A stretch of DNA of 52,015 nucleotides, taken from positions 1 through 52,015 of IMG/VR virus record IMGVR_UViG_3300028920_000088. One strand, 5' to 3'. This document shows positions 49,418 through 52,015 of this stretch, piece after piece. This stretch comes from a virus. The notes beneath the pieces are model-generated. The model had not been told where the DNA came from. It searched no databases and saw nothing but the letters and a program-made list of their open reading frames with translations. The stretch's first letter is position 1. Each line of letters begins with the position of its first letter. The position numbers and the translations under genes are program-made.

Positions 49418-50530
49418 ATGTCTGTAGAAACCAGACCTATGAAATGCGGACCGAATTGGCCTATCACACATTTGAATGGGAACGCTGCTAGGTCTACTAC
49501 ACTACTGAATGCCCCAGGGAGTGCCCTTAGTCATTGGATTACAGGATACGTTCTGGATGGACTGACCGACGATGACGGATTCCACCTCCTCCGCAGAAGT
49601 TGTGTCCAGTTCACAACTACCGACACCTATACAATAACAGATACAGGGACGACGTTCGATACCGGAACAGAAGCAGCCAGTGGGCACATGACAATAGAGA
49701 TGTGGGTATATGTACCTACTGCCACCGGAGCCCACGCTACGTTACTGAAGAGAGGCGACCCTGCTGCGGACGGTTGGCTACTTGAACTTACCTCAGCAGG
49801 TATTCCAAAGTTTACTATCCATGATAGTTCCGCAGCTGTTACACAGACAGCCACCCACTCTGTATTCGATAAGTGGGCCCTCATTACTGTTGTCTTTGAA
49901 CGAAACTCTACTACAGGACTGAAGATATATATTGACGGCAAAGTGGAAGCCGCCTCCGCTGGATCAGCTGATACTACGGCCTTAAATCTCACATGTGACG
50001 GTGGAACCACGATAGTATGCACTGGGGTGTCAAACAAAAAGCACTATCTCGGACCCCTTGGAATATATATTGGTTCTAGTGCTGCCCTATCTGCCGCTAC
50101 TATCCTCTCCAACTACAATGGTGGATATGGCAGAAAGTATGACGGCTCGGAGACCGGCTTGGTTGCTGGCTTCAACAACGACGAGGGTACGGGTACGGCG
50201 TGTTATAACATATTGTCCCCCACTACCGGGTTGGTTGCCCTAAGTGGTACCGAGTGGGCCCCATACAAACAGGACGGGTCTACCGCAGCAGTGACTATCA
50301 TGGGTCCCCCGTTCGAGTCTTTGGAAGAGAAGTCTATTCATTCCGACGGGGAGCAACTCCCTGCGGTAGGGAAGTTCGGCACCGGTAAGCTAAGTACTAA
50401 CGGCATCTGGAGTCCTGTCGTAGCGACGTTCCCGCAAGCTATCAAGATTGGGAGAGATAATCCTGTCCGCATCTTGGAGACCAACGGAGCGTTCACTCTC
50501 AAGCTGTTTGGATTTACTGATGGTTATTAA
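49418..50530 (+). CDS. LamG/concanavalin-like lectin domain protein
   Basis: A 370-aa protein. Residues about 85-235 carry the LamG pattern (TIEMWVYVP, GWLLELTSAGIPKFTI, KWALITVVFERNSTTGLKIYIDGK). Such jelly-roll domains bind carbohydrate and occur in phage head or tail adhesion proteins. ATG follows TTAGGAG just after a terminator, so it may need its own promoter or read-through. Confidence 0.8.
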   Translation: MSVETRPMKCGPNWPITHLNGNAARSTTLLNAPGSALSHWITGYVLDGLTDDDGFHLLRRSCVQFTTTDTYTITDTGTTFDTGTEAASGHMTIEMWVYVPTATGAHATLLKRGDPAADGWLLELTSAGIPKFTIHDSSAAVTQTATHSVFDKWALITVVFERNSTTGLKIYIDGKVEAASAGSADTTALNLTCDGGTTIVCTGVSNKKHYLGPLGIYIGSSAALSAATILSNYNGGYGRKYDGSETGLVAGFNNDEGTGTACYNILSPTTGLVALSGTEWAPYKQDGSTAAVTIMGPPFESLEEKSIHSDGEQLPAVGKFGTGKLSTNGIWSPVVATFPQAIKIGRDNPVRILETNGAFTLKLFGFTDGY

Positions 50531-50533
50531 CCT

Positions 50534-51403
50534 ATGGACCTAGGCGTACGTGAAATCTTGAAAACTGGCAAGGAGCTGATGGCTCCGACGAACCAGTATA
50601 TGCGGGACGAGTCCAACAAGATGATACGGGGCGGGAAATACTTCCTGCCCTACGCTTTATCGAAGGCAATCGCTCCTACCGCATGGGTAATCCCAGGCGT
50701 GACAGCCAAAGAGATTAATAAGAAATTGGATAGGGACTTCGCGGACAAGGTGGGGGGATTTGGTAAGCCCCTCGCCAACGTCTCTGCGGAGGCCCTGGTG
50801 TCTGCCACTATAGGAAAAGGGCTGCGTATGAAGAAGCCTACTGTTACTACGAAGGCCCGTAAGATGGCTGGTATGAAATTGTCTGCCGGTCTGAACAAGG
50901 GGGCGGCCTCCGCAGGAAGTGCTATGGATAAGGCCCACTCGAATTTCTTGCTTAGGGCGGAGAAGGGTATATCGATGAGTGACTTGGTTGAGAAGGAGAT
51001 TGCTAAGGGCACTCCCGTAGGAACCGTTCAGAAATGGTACAGACAGGCGATGCAACTTAGAGAGGAGGCCGCCAAGATAGCAGCATACCAATCGAAACTA
51101 TCCTCCGGGGCTAAGGCGACTGGCAGTGCAGCAGAGGGGGTTACTAAGTATAAAAAGTTACCGTCGGATAGTCTTAGGTTTGCTTGGAAGGCCGCCAATA
51201 AAAGGTATGCTGAAGTTGCAGCTAAGGCTATGGGTCTCAAACCAGAAGAGCTTGAGGTTATGCACAAGGCGACGAAAGGTTACGATATCGGCAACGTGCC
51301 CGCTAGGAAAGGAGCCGAGGCTGTTTCAAAATTTATGGCAGACTCTCGTTGGCAAGTGGAGGCGAATAGGTGGTTAGACACGATACTAGGTATGAAAAAT
51401 TAA
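50534..51403 (+). CDS. Ala/Lys-rich virion-region protein
   Basis: A 289-aa basic, helical protein starting three bases after the previous stop. Its composition and length resemble the basic protein at 8697 and other ejection-region proteins. Residues about 125-130 (AASAGS) are encoded by an exact dispersed motif (50905-50916); a near copy at 50783 encodes SAEA. Function not recognised. Confidence 0.5.
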   Translation: MDLGVREILKTGKELMAPTNQYMRDESNKMIRGGKYFLPYALSKAIAPTAWVIPGVTAKEINKKLDRDFADKVGGFGKPLANVSAEALVSATIGKGLRMKKPTVTTKARKMAGMKLSAGLNKGAASAGSAMDKAHSNFLLRAEKGISMSDLVEKEIAKGTPVGTVQKWYRQAMQLREEAAKIAAYQSKLSSGAKATGSAAEGVTKYKKLPSDSLRFAWKAANKRYAEVAAKAMGLKPEELEVMHKATKGYDIGNVPARKGAEAVSKFMADSRWQVEANRWLDTILGMKN

Positions 51404-51418
51404 GACGGAAGGAAAGAC

Positions 51419-51817
51419 ATGTTCGGAGACGCATATCCCTATCGCGAAGGGGAGATTAAGATACTGCCTGAGAACGATACGTTGAAAGGCATGAAAGAGC
51501 GAGTGAAGGGAAAGGAGCCTTTGCTCGCTAAAAATTTGTTCTGGTATTACCATCCGAAGCACGATAACTATGTGATAGCAGAGTGGATCGGACGACCAAA
51601 GCTCTACTATATCGACAAGATTAATTTGGGGCCCAAAGGTATTCAGGGGCTGACACGGGAGAAGTACGATACTTTCCTGCGGAGGTCCCTTGAGCCTATG
51701 ACGGCACAGGAAGTCATGCAAATGCAGGTTGAAGAGGAATATAAATTTCACGTAATGTTACAAGAACATCAGGCCGAGGAGAGAGAGCGGCTAGAGAAGA
51801 GAGCTAGAGGAGAATAA
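51419..51817 (+). CDS. Unknown 132-aa charged protein
   Basis: Ribosome site GGAAGGAAAG. An aromatic N-terminal half and a long charged C-terminal helix rich in Glu, Gln and Arg. It lies in the virion operon; possibly a head completion or assembly factor. A dispersed-motif near copy (51676-51687) encodes LRRS. Confidence 0.5.
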   Translation: MFGDAYPYREGEIKILPENDTLKGMKERVKGKEPLLAKNLFWYYHPKHDNYVIAEWIGRPKLYYIDKINLGPKGIQGLTREKYDTFLRRSLEPMTAQEVMQMQVEEEYKFHVMLQEHQAEERERLEKRARGE

Positions 51818-51818
51818 C

Positions 51819-52015
51819 ATGTTAGACGAAGGCGACAAAGCTCAATGTATGGAGATAGCGAGGGAGATTGTGGAGAAGGTGATGGCTGGTCATATAGCAT
51901 CCTGTCCCCATGGGCAACTGATGAGGCGGTCCAAGGCGTGGCTCCTTGGTTGTTCGGTGGGGGTGGGATTAGGTAGTGGCACTATCGCAGTGGCACTTAC
52001 AAAAATATTTGGTGG
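51819..52015 (+). CDS. Partial small membrane protein at right edge
   Basis: Open from ATG 51819 to the window end (65 complete codons). A predicted helix and then a hydrophobic segment (AWLLGCSVGVGLGSGTIAVAL). Ribosome site AGAGGAG overlaps the preceding stop region. Truncated by the window. Confidence 0.55.
   Translation, partial: MLDEGDKAQCMEIAREIVEKVMAGHIASCPHGQLMRRSKAWLLGCSVGVGLGSGTIAVALTKIFG

Larger units (their letters stand above)
2990..51687. repeat. Dispersed 12-bp motif GGCCTCCGCAGG, family entry
   Basis: Exact copies, + orientation, start at 6105, 8921, 14897, 17455, 21429, 23780, 28006, 34600 and 50905; reverse orientation at 4124, 9532, 15582, 18800, 25778, 28044, 36051, 37769 and 44322. 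One-mismatch copies start at 10485, 12484, 13153, 24121, 31243, 41277, 42099, 42851, 43777, 47036, 50783 and 51676; weaker ones at 2990, 32901 and 49586. Chance expectation for a given 12-mer on both strands here is below 0.01. Most copies are in genes, often read as Ala-Ser-Ala-Gly or Pro-Ala-Glu-Ala but also in other frames. Confidence 0.95.

Noticed and set aside
2990-51687. CRISPR array as an explanation of the repeated motif
   Set aside because: Copies are scattered singly over 50 kb in both orientations without regular spacers, and no cas genes are present.
1-52015. tRNA genes
   Set aside because: I saw no convincing cloverleaf in the intergenic spaces; a dedicated scan could still find one.
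1-52015. Stop-codon reassignment
   Set aside because: TAA, TAG and TGA all end well-supported genes, with overlaps and ribosome sites that agree.

Overview
The window is a stretch of a tailed double-stranded DNA bacteriophage genome. Every convincing gene lies on the + strand. Genes are packed tightly, often with ATGA/TAATG overlaps, and most carry strong Shine-Dalgarno sites. Sigma70-type promoters and intrinsic terminators imply a bacterial host; two predicted lipoproteins hint weakly at a diderm. There is a large terminase, a portal, a scaffold-like protein, a capsid candidate and tail/ejection genes, but no tape-measure or sheath gene in view. A short-tailed (podovirus-like) virion is therefore my best inference. 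Both window edges cut the virion module.

Layout: (1) 0-12.7 kb, virion genes: a collagen-containing fibre, a 968-aa structural protein, a beta-helix tailspike, then a consensus promoter driving helical and ejection-like proteins including a 1123-aa protein. (2) 12.8-25.7 kb, replication, recombination and nucleotide metabolism: a UDG-exonuclease-family A polymerase fusion, two sigma-like proteins, an ERCC4 nuclease, an XRE-like regulator behind a structured leader, a Fe-S RecB-type nuclease, a Sak4-like ATPase with an SSB-like partner, an AAA+ ATPase, and MazG, HD and metallophosphoesterase proteins, ended by a strong terminator. (3) 25.8-34.5 kb, an accessory/early operon led by a decapeptide-repeat protein. 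It holds a complete ubiquitin-like cassette (Ubl, E2-like protein with a multi-zinc C-terminus, JAMM peptidase, E1) followed by many tiny Cys-rich proteins. (4) 34.5-37 kb, a gene-poor, palindrome- and iteron-rich zone that may be an origin or control region, carrying one HExxH protein. (5) 37-52 kb, packaging and head genes: zinc proteins, endonuclease VII, terminase, portal, scaffold, major capsid protein, paired beta-helix proteins and a LamG protein.

Two things stand out. The first is the Ubl-E2-JAMM-E1 cassette, in the same order as bacterial Bil (BilABCD) antiphage operons but here inside a phage. The second is a dispersed 12-bp motif, GGCCTCCGCAGG, with 18 exact copies and about 15 near copies in both orientations. 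It lies inside genes in several frames and in intergenic spaces, and one inverted pair forms a large hairpin between the Ubl and E2 genes. All functional calls are by motif reading only; no database search was run.
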